Part shown: positions 18,288-26,841 of the stretch, one piece after another
How positions within the stretch are numbered: position 1 is the stretch's first letter
Layout of the letters: every line of letters begins with the position of its first letter
Origin: Candidatus Thiodiazotropha sp. (ex Epidulcina cf. delphinae)
GTDB lineage: Bacteria > Pseudomonadota > Gammaproteobacteria > Chromatiales > Chromatiaceae
Direction: 5' to 3'
Length of the DNA: 57,262 nucleotides
NCBI GenBank assembly: GCA_025656455.1
Contig: JAHXHS010000034.1
Coordinates: forward strand, 1-57,262
Notes under the pieces: generated by a model
Seen by the model: only the letters and a program-made list of their open reading frames with translations
Databases searched by the model: none
What the model was told of the DNA's origin: nothing
Translations under genes and position numbers: made by a program

Positions 18288-18376
18288 CTCTCGCAAAGAC
18301 GCCAAGATCGCCAAGGAAAAATAAATACTCAAAAACAATAAGTTATAGCTTTGCGATCTTGGTGTCTTTGTGAGAG
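18288..18376. repeat. Imperfect 28-bp inverted repeat (CGCAAAGACGCCAAG type)
   Basis: Arms 18288-18315 and 18349-18376 are inverted copies with a few mismatches (gcaaagacgccaagatcg against cgatcttggtgtctttg). It sits in the 278-bp gene-free gap between pth and the LolA-like gene. The motif resembles short palindromic repeats dispersed in many environmental bacterial genomes, a similarity I recall rather than one shown here. The gap holds nothing else that I recognise. Confidence 0.7.
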
Positions 18377-18465
18377 TTTTTCTAGTGCCGGGTTAATAAT
18401 GCCCGTTCGCGGACAACAACGCTCACTATTCCGGCGCATGCCGGGGAATACGATATACGGCGAAA

Positions 18466-19050
18466 TCAACGACTGCTGTGAAGACGGTTCATGGCCTTTT
18501 GCAGTTCACCGTTGACTATCTCATTCAGGCAATCGATGGCCTTTTCAATGGCCGACTCTATCGCTTCCCGATCGGCCTTGGATGGTCGACTAAGCACATA
18601 GTTGACCATGGCGCTACGCTCGCTGGGATGGTCAATGCCGATGCGCAAACGGTGAAAATCACGACTACCCAGGGCACTCATGATGTCCCTCAAGCCATTG
18701 TGTCCCGCGTGTCCGCCACCGGTTTTAAGCCGTACCTGGCCGGGAACCAGGTCCAATTCATCATGGGCTACCAGGATCTCTTCAGGTGTAATACGAAAAT
18801 AGTTTGCCAGGCTCGAAACGGCCTGGCCGCTTCGGTTCATGTAGGTTGCGGGTTTCAGGAGACGCACTTCCCGTTCCTGGAGGATCAGTTTGCATACCAG
18901 GCCGTGATGGCGGGATTCGCTCTTGAAGTTTTGCTGATGTTGCCGTGCCAGTCTGTCAACGAGCCAGAAACCGGTGTTGTGGCGGCTCTCATCATAGCCG
19001 GGTCCCGGATTACCCAGGCCAACGATGAGTTTGATGGGTTGGCAAGACAT
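18466..19050 (-). CDS. pth: Peptidyl-tRNA hydrolase
   Basis: A 194-residue protein matching bacterial Pth in length. It releases peptides from peptidyl-tRNA that dropped off ribosomes. The N terminus has KLIVGLGNPGPGYDESRHNTGF, in which H24 corresponds to the catalytic His, followed by KPATYMNRSG and LVAHDELDL with the partner Asp, and GGGHAGHNGLR with the conserved Asn/His that grip tRNA. It follows rplY after about 77 bp on the same strand, a common gammaproteobacterial order. ychF, often next to pth, is not present downstream. The ribosome site before the ATG is weak. Confidence 0.97.
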   Translation of the reverse strand: MSCQPIKLIVGLGNPGPGYDESRHNTGFWLVDRLARQHQQNFKSESRHHGLVCKLILQEREVRLLKPATYMNRSGQAVSSLANYFRITPEEILVAHDELDLVPGQVRLKTGGGHAGHNGLRDIMSALGSRDFHRLRIGIDHPSERSAMVNYVLSRPSKADREAIESAIEKAIDCLNEIVNGELQKAMNRLHSSR

Positions 19051-19127
19051 ATTATTAACTCGGCACCCTAATAGGTTGCCGGGTTAATAAAAGAAGCGGA
19101 GAGGCATCTGCCTCCCCGCGATGGACG

Positions 19128-19760
19128 TTATTCGACGTCCTCCTCGCCTTCTTCCGCGGATTCGTCTTCATGATCCTCTTCGATGCTGATATGCGTTGTG
19201 TGGATGGTGACAACGATGGGATCTTCATTACCTTCGTGGGTGATCAACTCAACGCCTGCGGGCAATTGCACCTCGGATGTGTGCAAAATCGCACCCAACT
19301 CCAGGCTGGACAGGTCGACTTCGATGAATTCCGGCAGATCCTTCGGCAGACAGCTGATCTCCATGTCGGTCATGACGTGGCTGGCCTGGCCGCCGGACTT
19401 GATGCCGGGGCAGGTTGTTTCGTTGATGAAATGGATCGGGACATGCAGACGAATCTTCTCATCAGCCTGTACGCGCTGAAAATCCACATGCAGGAGAAAT
19501 GGTTTGGCGGGATGACGCTGAAGGTCTTTCAACACCACGGTCTCCTCCTTGCCATCGACTTTCAGTGTCAATAGGTTGGAGTAGAAACCCTCAATAGCAA
19601 GCGAGTGGACCAGTTCGTGGTGTTTTACACTGATCGGCATGGGGTCCTTATGGGCGCCGTAGAGGATGCCCGGAACTAGGCCGGAGCGACGCAGGCGGCG
19701 GCTCGCACCCTTCCCTGTATCGCCCCGTGCTTGAGCGTTGACTTCATAATTGGCAGACAT
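19128..19760 (-). CDS. rplY: 50S ribosomal protein L25 (Ctc-type, long form)
   Basis: A 210-residue long-form L25/Ctc protein that binds 5S rRNA. I start at MSANYEVNAQARG (19760), which is preceded by CGGAG at a good distance; a frame 14 codons longer lacks this. The N-terminal L25 domain (RRLRRSGLVPGILYG, VLKDLQRHP) is followed by a beta-rich TL5-like C-terminal domain (VPIHFINE, VDLSSLELG) and an acidic tail of Glu/Asp. E. coli has only the short 94-residue form. It stands between prs and pth as in many non-enteric gammaproteobacteria. Confidence 0.97.
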   Translation of the reverse strand: MSANYEVNAQARGDTGKGASRRLRRSGLVPGILYGAHKDPMPISVKHHELVHSLAIEGFYSNLLTLKVDGKEETVVLKDLQRHPAKPFLLHVDFQRVQADEKIRLHVPIHFINETTCPGIKSGGQASHVMTDMEISCLPKDLPEFIEVDLSSLELGAILHTSEVQLPAGVELITHEGNEDPIVVTIHTTHISIEEDHEDESAEEGEEDVE

Positions 19761-19919
19761 GGCTAACTCCGTATCTGAGTGGTTCAATTCAAAGGGATCC
19801 ACCGCTCCGCGACCAAAGCGGCAGTCGTATCGCTGTCTGACAGCGGACGCGCGATTCTAACAGGATTGGCTTTTTTTTCCAGTCCCAGTACTCCTTCAAG
19901 GTGAGAAAGGTTAGGAGTG

Positions 19920-20897
19920 CTAATCGATGAACAGAGAGCTGACCGATTCCTCATTGGAGATACGGCGCATGGTTTCCGCGAGCAGTTCGGCGATGCTGAC
20001 CTGGCGTATGCAGGGGCACTGCTTGGCCTCTTTGGAGAGCGGAATGGTGTTGGTGACCACCAGCTCATCGAGTCGGGAGCCGCTCAGGTTAGCCACGGCG
20101 GGTCCGGAGAGGACCGGGTGGGTGCAGTAGGCCACGACCTTGGCGGCGCCGTGCTCTTTCAGTGCATGAGCCGCCTGGCAGAGGGTCCCGGCGGTATCCA
20201 CCAGGTCGTCGATGAGGATGCAGCTGCGGCCCTCGACCTTGCCGATGATGTTCATCACCTTGGCTTCGTTGGGGCGGGGTCTGCGTTTGTCGATGATCGC
20301 CAACTCTGAGTCGTCCAGGCGCTTTGCCAGGGCGCGGGCCCGCACCACGCCGCCCACATCAGGGGAGACGACCACGATATCCGGATGTTTCTGCCGCCAC
20401 ACGTCGCCCAACAATATCGGCGAAGCGTAGACGTTGTCGACCGGAATATCGAAAAATCCCTGGATCTGATCGGCGTGCAGGTCGACCGTCAACACCCGGT
20501 CCGCGCCGGCGGCGCCGATCATCTTGGCCGCCAGGCGCGCGGTGATCGGCACCCGGGCAGAGCGTGGGCGCCGGTCCTGGCGGGCGTAGCCGAAATAGGG
20601 GATGACCGCGGTGATGCGCCCGACCGACGCCCAGTGCATGGCATCGATCATCACCAGCAGCTCCATGAGGTTTTCATTGGTTGGGGCCGAAGTGGGCTGC
20701 ACAATGAAGACATCGCGCCCCCGGACGTTCTCATGGATCTCCGCCATGACTTCGCCGTCGCTGAAGCGGCCGACCTGCATTTTGCCGAGAGGGAGGCTGA
20801 GGTGGGCGGCGATTTCAGCAGTCAGTTGCAGATTGGCGTTGCCGGAAAAGACCATCATGGCGGTGGAGGGCACGGTTTTAATCCCCATATCGAACAT
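19920..20897 (-). CDS. prs: Ribose-phosphate pyrophosphokinase (PRPP synthetase)
   Basis: Makes 5-phosphoribosyl-1-diphosphate from ribose 5-phosphate and ATP, feeding nucleotide, His and Trp synthesis. Diagnostic stretches are GRFSDGE, PYFGYARQDRR, DLHADQIQGFFD, the PRPP-binding DDLVDTAGTL and VVSPDVGGVVRAR. At 325 residues it is about 10 longer than E. coli Prs. The first 13-14 residues (MFDMGIKTVPSTA) are poorly conserved and the true start may be GTG at codon 9 (which has GGGGA upstream) or the ATG pair at codons 14-15. It begins 15 bp after the end of tRNA-Gln and is probably in the same transcript. Confidence 0.97.
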   Translation of the reverse strand: MFDMGIKTVPSTAMMVFSGNANLQLTAEIAAHLSLPLGKMQVGRFSDGEVMAEIHENVRGRDVFIVQPTSAPTNENLMELLVMIDAMHWASVGRITAVIPYFGYARQDRRPRSARVPITARLAAKMIGAAGADRVLTVDLHADQIQGFFDIPVDNVYASPILLGDVWRQKHPDIVVVSPDVGGVVRARALAKRLDDSELAIIDKRRPRPNEAKVMNIIGKVEGRSCILIDDLVDTAGTLCQAAHALKEHGAAKVVAYCTHPVLSGPAVANLSGSRLDELVVTNTIPLSKEAKQCPCIRQVSIAELLAETMRRISNEESVSSLFID

Positions 20898-20912
20898 CGG
20901 TTTAACGTGAAA

Positions 20913-20987
20913 TGGCTGGGGCGGCAGGATTCGAACCTACGAATGCTGGGATCAAAACCCAGTGCCTTACCGCTTGGCGACGCCCCA
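20913..20987 (-). tRNA. tRNA-Gln (anticodon TTG)
   Basis: A 75-nt cloverleaf with acceptor TGGGGCG/CGCCCCA, discriminator G and an encoded CCA. The anticodon stem CTGGG/CCCAG encloses loop TTTTGAT, giving TTG. The T arm contains GGTTCGAATCC. The ispE stop codon ends one base before the tRNA begins and prs starts 15 bp after it, so the tRNA must be cut out of an ispE-prs message. Confidence 0.97.
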
Positions 20988-20988
20988 A

Positions 20989-21858
20989 TTAATGCTCGTT
21001 CGTGCGGAGTAACTCCAGCAGCGGGGAACGGTTCAACCCCCGCGCAACAAAACCGTTTAGACCGGTTGGCAACTCGTCATGAACCGCGCAGGCTAGTTGC
21101 CGGTCGGCAAAGGCGGCGAACACACAGGCGCCGGTCCCGGTAAGCCGGGCGTCGGCGTATTGGTTCAGCCAGTCCAATGCTTCCGCCACCTCGGGGTGGC
21201 GTCTTCGCACCACGGGCAAGCAGTCATTACGGCAGTTACCCTGCAGAAAGGCGCGTATTTTGATCCGGGGTGAGTGGCGTGTCAAATCAGCTTGGTCGAA
21301 TATATCCGCGGTTGAGACGTGACAGGATGGGAGCAGCACCAGATACCAGTTGCTGGGAAGTTCGATATCGGTCAACGCTTCGCCGATGCCTTCCGCCCAG
21401 GCGGCATGCCCATGGATGAAAATCGGTACATCCGCTCCCAGGGTCAGGCCGATTTTCTTCAGCTCGGATTGACTGAGCGATAGCTTCCAAAGCCGGTTCA
21501 AGGCCACCAGCGTCGTCGCCGCATCGGAACTGCCGCCGCCAAGACCGCCCCCCATCGGGAGTCGCTTTTCAAGTTCGATTTCCACACCTCGGGAAGATCC
21601 GCTCAGCCGCTGAAGGGTGCTGGCCGCGCGGTAGCAAAGGTTTTTCCCCCGGGGTAGCTGAGAGAGTTCGTTGCGCAGCAGGATCTTGCCGTCATCCCGT
21701 GGATGGAAACGGAGTCGATCCTCTCTGTCGAGAAATTGAAAGACCGTCTGAAGTTCGTGATAGCCGTCAGCGCGCCTGCCGACGATGCGCAGCATGAGGT
21801 TCAACTTGGCCGGTGCTGGATAGACAAGGGATGAGTGAGGCTGGCGGTCGCTCCGCAT
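20989..21858 (-). CDS. ispE: 4-diphosphocytidyl-2-C-methyl-D-erythritol kinase
   Basis: A 289-residue GHMP kinase of the MEP isoprenoid pathway; it phosphorylates CDP-methylerythritol at the 2-hydroxyl. PAPAKLNLMLRI lies near the N terminus, the ATP-binding loop PMGGGLGGGSSDAA at about 95-110, and LTGTGACVFAAF near the C terminus. It starts 11 bp after the stop of the TPR lipoprotein gene and its own stop ends one base before tRNA-Gln. lolB, often immediately upstream of ispE in this lineage, is not here. Confidence 0.97.
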   Translation of the reverse strand: MRSDRQPHSSLVYPAPAKLNLMLRIVGRRADGYHELQTVFQFLDREDRLRFHPRDDGKILLRNELSQLPRGKNLCYRAASTLQRLSGSSRGVEIELEKRLPMGGGLGGGSSDAATTLVALNRLWKLSLSQSELKKIGLTLGADVPIFIHGHAAWAEGIGEALTDIELPSNWYLVLLPSCHVSTADIFDQADLTRHSPRIKIRAFLQGNCRNDCLPVVRRRHPEVAEALDWLNQYADARLTGTGACVFAAFADRQLACAVHDELPTGLNGFVARGLNRSPLLELLRTNEH

Positions 21859-21869
21859 GAGTGGTGGGT

Positions 21870-23603
21870 TCAGTCGCCGGCACCCAGGCGACCCATCGCC
21901 GGTTTGATGAATCGATTGTCAGGTTCGCGTTGGTTGGCGGCCCGCCACACCTCGAGGGCGTGTTGACGTTGGCCCATTATCCACAGTACCTCACCCAGAT
22001 GTGAGGCGATTTCGGCATCGGGGCTGAGATCCGCGGCCTTGTTCAGGTATTCCAAAGCGGTTTGCAGATTGCCCATGCGGTATTCAACCCAACCCATGCT
22101 ATCGAGGATGGCCGGGTTGTCCGGCTTCAACGAGAGCGCCTGTTGAATGAACTGTTTGGCTTCAACCAGGCGATCGGTCTGGTCGGCCAGCGTGTATCCC
22201 AGGGCGTTGAGGGCATCGGCGTGTTGTGGATCGGTGGCAAGGATCTTTCTCAGGTCCTGCTCCAGCAGGTCCACCCGTTTCAAGTCGGCCGCGTTGAGTC
22301 CCCTGGCATATAGCAGGTCAGTGTTGTCATTAAACAGCCCCAGCGCCTTGCTGTAGACCTCGTGCGCGGTTTGGAACTGTAACGCCTCGCGCAATAACTC
22401 GGCTTCGATCATGTAGAATTTCATCTGCTGACGAGGCTGGTTTATCCTCAGTCGCTGGAGGGTCTCCCGTGCCTGGTTCAGGTTCCCTCGATCGGCCAGG
22501 ATCTTGGCGATACGCACCTGTGCGTCCGGTAGATTCTTGCCTTCAACACGGCTGTACCAGCCCAGCGCGCCCTCGGCATCATCCTCTTCCTCGGCAAGGA
22601 TACCGAGATAGTAATTGACTTCATTGCGTTTTTGTCGATCGTCCGCTAGCTGTTTCAGATAGCCCTTTGCCCTGTCGAACCGTTCGAGTTGCAGAGAGAT
22701 GACCCCGAGAGAGAAAACCACTTCACTATCGTCTGCATCGAGTCGATTCAGCCTTTCGAACTGACCGAGCGCAGCTTCGGGTTGACTCAACTCCAGCAGC
22801 ATTCTGGCGTAGGCCTTGCCTAATTGGATGTTGTTCGGGTAGCGCTCCGTGGCCTGTTTCAGAAAGGACATGCCATCGTCATGATTGCCCATGGCGATCA
22901 AGGTATGGGTTTTGAGCACCAGACTCTGAACAGATTCAGGATCATACGCCAGGGATCGGTCGATATAGTCCATGGCGAGTTTTCGCTGATCGGTCCGGTT
23001 GGCTGTCAGGGCCAGGGCGTAGAGCGCCTTGGGGTCTTGGCTCTCATTGGGCACCAGTTGTTGCATGATTGCCAGCGCCTGGCCGGGCGTCGCCGACTTT
23101 TCCGCAATTGCCGCGGCCTGGAGGTGGCCCGATTGTCCCTCGTTGTTGGCGATCTTCACGACTTGCCGCAATTGGGTTATCGCTTCGTTGATGCGTTTCA
23201 TGCGAATGTTCATCACGGCGGCGATCTGATGCGCCTTGAGCGAGTTCGGCGAGATTTCGATCCATAGCTTGGCGGCGCTGAGGGCGGCGTCGGGCAGATT
23301 CGCCTGCAGTCCAAGGCCGGTGGCGCGCTCTGCGGCGCTCTCATCCCTCGATTCCAGGGCGGCCTGGTAGGCATGCTCGAACGCCAGGCGGTTCTTACCG
23401 CGCTGGGCGGCGATCTCTCCTGTCAGGGTGTTGTAGATGATCTCCGCCGAGAGGCTGTCGGCGTGCTGATCCGAGGGGGGCTGGCTGGCGCTCTCGTCAG
23501 GCTGTTGGGGCGGGCGAGTCGTGCTTGGCGGCGTACTCGCACAAGCGGAGAGCAGCAGCGGGAGTATGACCAGGCTGTTTTTCAATGTTGGGTTGATGCG
23601 CAT
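21870..23603 (-). CDS. TPR-repeat outer-membrane lipoprotein
   Basis: A 577-residue protein with a lipoprotein signal (LLLSAC, lipidated Cys21; the following Ala suggests outer-membrane sorting). A Pro/Ser-rich linker precedes a long array of tetratricopeptide repeats covering most of the chain; typical repeat cores such as ALNALGYTLAD and AILDSMGWVEYRMG are clear near 465-510. TPR arrays are scaffolds for protein complexes. It is the conserved TPR gene upstream of lolB/ispE in many gammaproteobacteria; its exact role is not known to me. It is divergent from the tRNA/ribosomal cluster. Confidence 0.9.
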   Translation of the reverse strand: MRINPTLKNSLVILPLLLSACASTPPSTTRPPQQPDESASQPPSDQHADSLSAEIIYNTLTGEIAAQRGKNRLAFEHAYQAALESRDESAAERATGLGLQANLPDAALSAAKLWIEISPNSLKAHQIAAVMNIRMKRINEAITQLRQVVKIANNEGQSGHLQAAAIAEKSATPGQALAIMQQLVPNESQDPKALYALALTANRTDQRKLAMDYIDRSLAYDPESVQSLVLKTHTLIAMGNHDDGMSFLKQATERYPNNIQLGKAYARMLLELSQPEAALGQFERLNRLDADDSEVVFSLGVISLQLERFDRAKGYLKQLADDRQKRNEVNYYLGILAEEEDDAEGALGWYSRVEGKNLPDAQVRIAKILADRGNLNQARETLQRLRINQPRQQMKFYMIEAELLREALQFQTAHEVYSKALGLFNDNTDLLYARGLNAADLKRVDLLEQDLRKILATDPQHADALNALGYTLADQTDRLVEAKQFIQQALSLKPDNPAILDSMGWVEYRMGNLQTALEYLNKAADLSPDAEIASHLGEVLWIMGQRQHALEVWRAANQREPDNRFIKPAMGRLGAGD

Positions 23604-23751
23604 AATGGAGTAGTAGTAAAGAGGTAAACGTCACGCTCTGCAAGTCCTGATTTGTGTTTGAATCGTTGCCGGATTCGCACACCCGCCTCAGGGTTTCGCC
23701 GTCTTCAGGCGCGGGTTAAGCAATAGACAAGAAAATGTTTGAATTGTTGTA

Positions 23752-23780
23752 TTGACTTTGGCTGGGCTAGGCGTCAGAAT
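23752..23780 (+). promoter_or_regulatory. Sigma-70 promoter of the tRNA-Tyr/tuf unit
   Basis: TTGACT (23752-23757), 17-bp spacer, CAGAAT (23775-23780). The next bases GCCCGGC form a GC-rich discriminator, typical of stable-RNA promoters under stringent control. tRNA-Tyr begins 16 bp after the -10 box. Confidence 0.75.
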
Positions 23781-23795
23781 GCCCGGCTCTCGCTA

Positions 23796-23880
23796 GGAGG
23801 GGTTCCCGAGTGGCCAAAGGGATCAGACTGTAAATCTGACGGCTCCGCCTTCGGAGGTTCGAATCCTCCCCCCTCCACCA
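23796..23880 (+). tRNA. tRNA-Tyr (anticodon GTA)
   Basis: An 85-nt class II tRNA with acceptor GGAGGGG/CCCCTCC, discriminator A and an encoded CCA. Anticodon loop CTGTAAA gives GTA. A long variable arm (GGCTCCGCCTTCGGA region) precedes the T arm GGTTCGAATCC. It is the first gene of a Tyr-Gly-Thr-tuf cluster whose order matches E. coli tyrU-glyT-thrT-tufB. Confidence 0.97.
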
Positions 23881-24071
23881 GGTGAAGTTGGGAAACGGGT
23901 TGCGTAGGCCCGGAGAGATCCAAGATGGCTCCCGTGCTGTTCGGCGGGGGAGGAGGCGAACCGATAAGAGGTTCGACGAAACCGCGAATGCGGTTTCGAA
24001 CGTCGCGTAAAGCGCGGCGGCCCGGAGGGCGGATGGCCGAAGGCTCAGGAGTAATCCTCCCCCCTCCACCA
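23862..24071 (+). repeat. Direct repeat of the tRNA-Tyr 3' end bounding a palindromic insert
   Basis: The last 19 bases of tRNA-Tyr, including CCA (23862-23880), recur identically at 24053-24071. The 172 bp between contain a perfect 9-bp hairpin (23977-23985 with 23990-23998, loop gaat) and other GC-rich palindromic pieces, but no gene. The arrangement resembles attL/attR of an element that used the tRNA 3' end, or a tRNA-tail-bounded repeat. No integrase is present. Confidence 0.75.
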
Positions 24072-24120
24072 GCGTTTGGTTTTGTAGCGGTGAATGGTGA
24101 GCGACGCGTCGCTTGGCTGC

Positions 24121-24194
24121 GCGGGTGTAGTTCAATGGTAGAACTTCAGCCTTCCAAGCTGAATACGTGGGTTCGATTCCCATCACCCGCTCCA
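24121..24194 (+). tRNA. tRNA-Gly (anticodon TCC)
   Basis: A 74-nt cloverleaf with acceptor GCGGGTG/CACCCGC, discriminator T and an encoded CCA. Anticodon loop CTTCCAA gives TCC. The T arm holds GGTTCGATTCC. It is the second tRNA of the cluster, 240 bp after tRNA-Tyr because of the palindromic insert. Confidence 0.97.
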
Positions 24195-24323
24195 TATTTT
24201 CCGGATTGATCAGTCCGGTCGAACGGCGGTGCTGTGCCAACAGTGCCGCCGTTTGTTGTGATCCCGGCAAGGGTGGTCGGTCGGGCACAGGCGCCGTTTG
24301 GGCGTTGGTTGAATGAGAGATTT

Positions 24324-24399
24324 GCCCAGATAGCTCAGTTGGTAGAGCACACCCTTGGTAAGGGTGAGGTCGGCAGTTCAAATCTGCTTCTGGGCTCCA
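24324..24399 (+). tRNA. tRNA-Thr (anticodon GGT)
   Basis: A 76-nt cloverleaf with acceptor GCCCAGA/TCTGGGC, discriminator T and an encoded CCA. Anticodon stem CACCC/GGGTG with loop TTGGTAA gives GGT. It sits 64 bp upstream of tuf1, the thrT-tufB arrangement known from E. coli. Confidence 0.97.
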
Positions 24400-24463
24400 A
24401 ATGGAAAGGCGTGCGGAAGCGCGCGAATTTACCTTTATACAATAGAGAACCTGGAGAATACTC

Positions 24464-25654
<1,191 letters not shown>

Positions 25655-25670
25655 ATCGGTATTGACGTTT

Positions 25671-25702
25671 GCGGGACCGCTCCTTGAGCGGTCCCGCTTT
25701 TC
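25671..25702 (+). terminator. Intrinsic terminator after tuf1
   Basis: Stem gcgggaccgct/agcggtcccgc with a short ccttg loop, then TTTT. It closes the tRNA-tuf1 unit 16 bp after the stop codon. Confidence 0.85.
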
Positions 25703-25703
25703 C

Positions 25704-25727
25704 AACCTGAATCCGTGGATTCAGGTT
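25704..25727 (+). terminator. Second hairpin between tuf1 and tRNA-Trp
   Basis: A perfect stem aacctgaatcc/ggattcaggtt followed by taaattttt, starting one base after the first terminator and ending 9 bp before tRNA-Trp. It could be a back-up terminator or an RNA-processing hairpin that frees the tRNA 5' end. Confidence 0.55.
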
Positions 25728-25736
25728 TAAATTTTT

Positions 25737-25812
25737 AGGCCAATAGCTCAATTGGTAGAGCAGCGGTCTCCAAAACCGCAGGTTGGGGGTTCGATTCCCT
25801 CTTGGCCTGCCA
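25737..25812 (+). tRNA. tRNA-Trp (anticodon CCA)
   Basis: A 76-nt cloverleaf with acceptor AGGCCAA/TTGGCCT, discriminator G and an encoded CCA. Anticodon stem GCGGT/ACCGC with loop CTCCAAA gives CCA. secE starts 22 bp after it, the trpT-secE-nusG order common in proteobacteria. Confidence 0.97.
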
Positions 25813-25834
25813 TTTTAATCGGCAAACAGAAACT

Positions 25835-26209
25835 ATGAATCCGAAGTCCCAGGAAGAGGCCTCCAGTCTCGATACCGTGAAACTCCTACTGGCGGTAGGG
25901 ATTATCGTGGGGGCTATTCTTGGCTTCTATTATCTTGACGAGCATTCACAGCTGTTGCGTGTGCTGGGGCTGTTGGCCCTGGTGGGTGTATCGGCCTTTA
26001 TCGCCTACCAGACCGCGGTTGGCCGGACAGTGTGGGAATTTGCGTCCGCTTCCAAGGTCGAAGTGCGCAAAGTCGTTTGGCCGAGTCGTCAGGAGACCCT
26101 GCAGACCACGCTCATCGTGTTTGTGATGGTTTTGATCATGGGGATCGTGCTGTGGTTGTTTGACATGATGTTGGGCGAGATCCTGCGCGCCCTGACCGGA
26201 TCTGGATAG
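25835..26209 (+). CDS. secE: Preprotein translocase subunit SecE
   Basis: A 124-residue inner-membrane protein that clamps SecY in the Sec translocon. I start at MNPKSQEE (25835) because the longer frame begins inside tRNA-Trp. Three membrane segments are visible (about 17-35, 40-58 and 95-115), as in E. coli SecE. The conserved EVRKVVWPSRQET amphipathic helix precedes the last one. It is followed by nusG after 10 bp. Confidence 0.97.
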   Translation: MNPKSQEEASSLDTVKLLLAVGIIVGAILGFYYLDEHSQLLRVLGLLALVGVSAFIAYQTAVGRTVWEFASASKVEVRKVVWPSRQETLQTTLIVFVMVLIMGIVLWLFDMMLGEILRALTGSG

Positions 26210-26219
26210 GGAGAGTGAT

Positions 26220-26753
26220 ATGGCCATGCGTTGGTATGTAGTACACGCCTATTCCGGCTTTGAGTCGCAGGTTCAGCGTTCGCTTAAAGAGCGGATCGAA
26301 CGCTACGACATGCAGGATAAGTTCGGCGAGATCCTGGTTCCCACCGAAGAGGTGGTGGAGATGCGCGCCGGACAGCAGCGTAAGAGCGAGCGCAAGTTCT
26401 TTCCCGGGTATGTCTTGGTGCAAATGGAGATGACAGACGATACCTGGCACTTGGTGAAGGATGTGCCCAAGGTGATGGGGTTTATCGGGGGTACGGGCGA
26501 TCGGCCCGCTCCGATTTCCGAGAAGGAGGCGAACTCCATCCTGCAACGGGTTCAGGAGGGTGTTGAAAAACCCCGTCCCAAGGTGCTCTTCGAGCCTGGC
26601 GAGGTGGTTAGGGTTGTCGACGGGCCTTTCAACGACTTCACCGGTGTGGTCGAAGAGGTCGATTACGACAAGAGTCGGTTGAAGGTGTCGGTGCTTATTT
26701 TCGGCCGCTCCACTCCCGTGGATTTGGAGTTTGGGCAGGTGGAAAAGGGCTGA
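26220..26753 (+). CDS. nusG: Transcription termination/antitermination factor NusG
   Basis: A 177-residue protein that binds the RNA polymerase clamp and links transcription to Rho or to ribosomal S10. The NGN domain starts with RWYVVHAYSGFE and includes KFFPGYVLVQM; the C-terminal KOW domain has FEPGEVVRVVDGPFNDFTG. The ATG follows GGGAGAG. It forms a pair with secE. Confidence 0.98.
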   Translation: MAMRWYVVHAYSGFESQVQRSLKERIERYDMQDKFGEILVPTEEVVEMRAGQQRKSERKFFPGYVLVQMEMTDDTWHLVKDVPKVMGFIGGTGDRPAPISEKEANSILQRVQEGVEKPRPKVLFEPGEVVRVVDGPFNDFTGVVEEVDYDKSRLKVSVLIFGRSTPVDLEFGQVEKG

Positions 26754-26786
26754 GTCCCCCGAAACCGACAAGGTGAAATCAGTTAA

Positions 26787-26826
26787 ATGGGGAGCCGAGG
26801 TGAGAGTCCGAGGCGTTTGCACCCAT
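26787..26826 (+). promoter_or_regulatory. Candidate L1-binding leader of rplK-rplA
   Basis: Just before rplK, ATGGG (26787-26791) can pair with CCCAT (26822-26826) around an irregular purine-rich internal region (gagccgaggtgagagtccgag). Position and shape resemble the L11-operon leader that L1 binds as a mimic of its 23S rRNA site. This was judged by eye only. Confidence 0.4.
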
Positions 26827-26841
26827 AGCAAGAGGTAGAAC

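Noticed and set aside
18386..19090. Short word CCGGGTTAATA near 18388, 19079 and 56759
   Set aside because: Three exact copies of an 11-mer in intergenic DNA, but flanks do not match and no larger structure links them.
20385..21143. 252-codon plus-strand frame over prs, tRNA-Gln and ispE
   Set aside because: Antisense to three well-supported genes; the middle is the reverse of tRNA-Gln.
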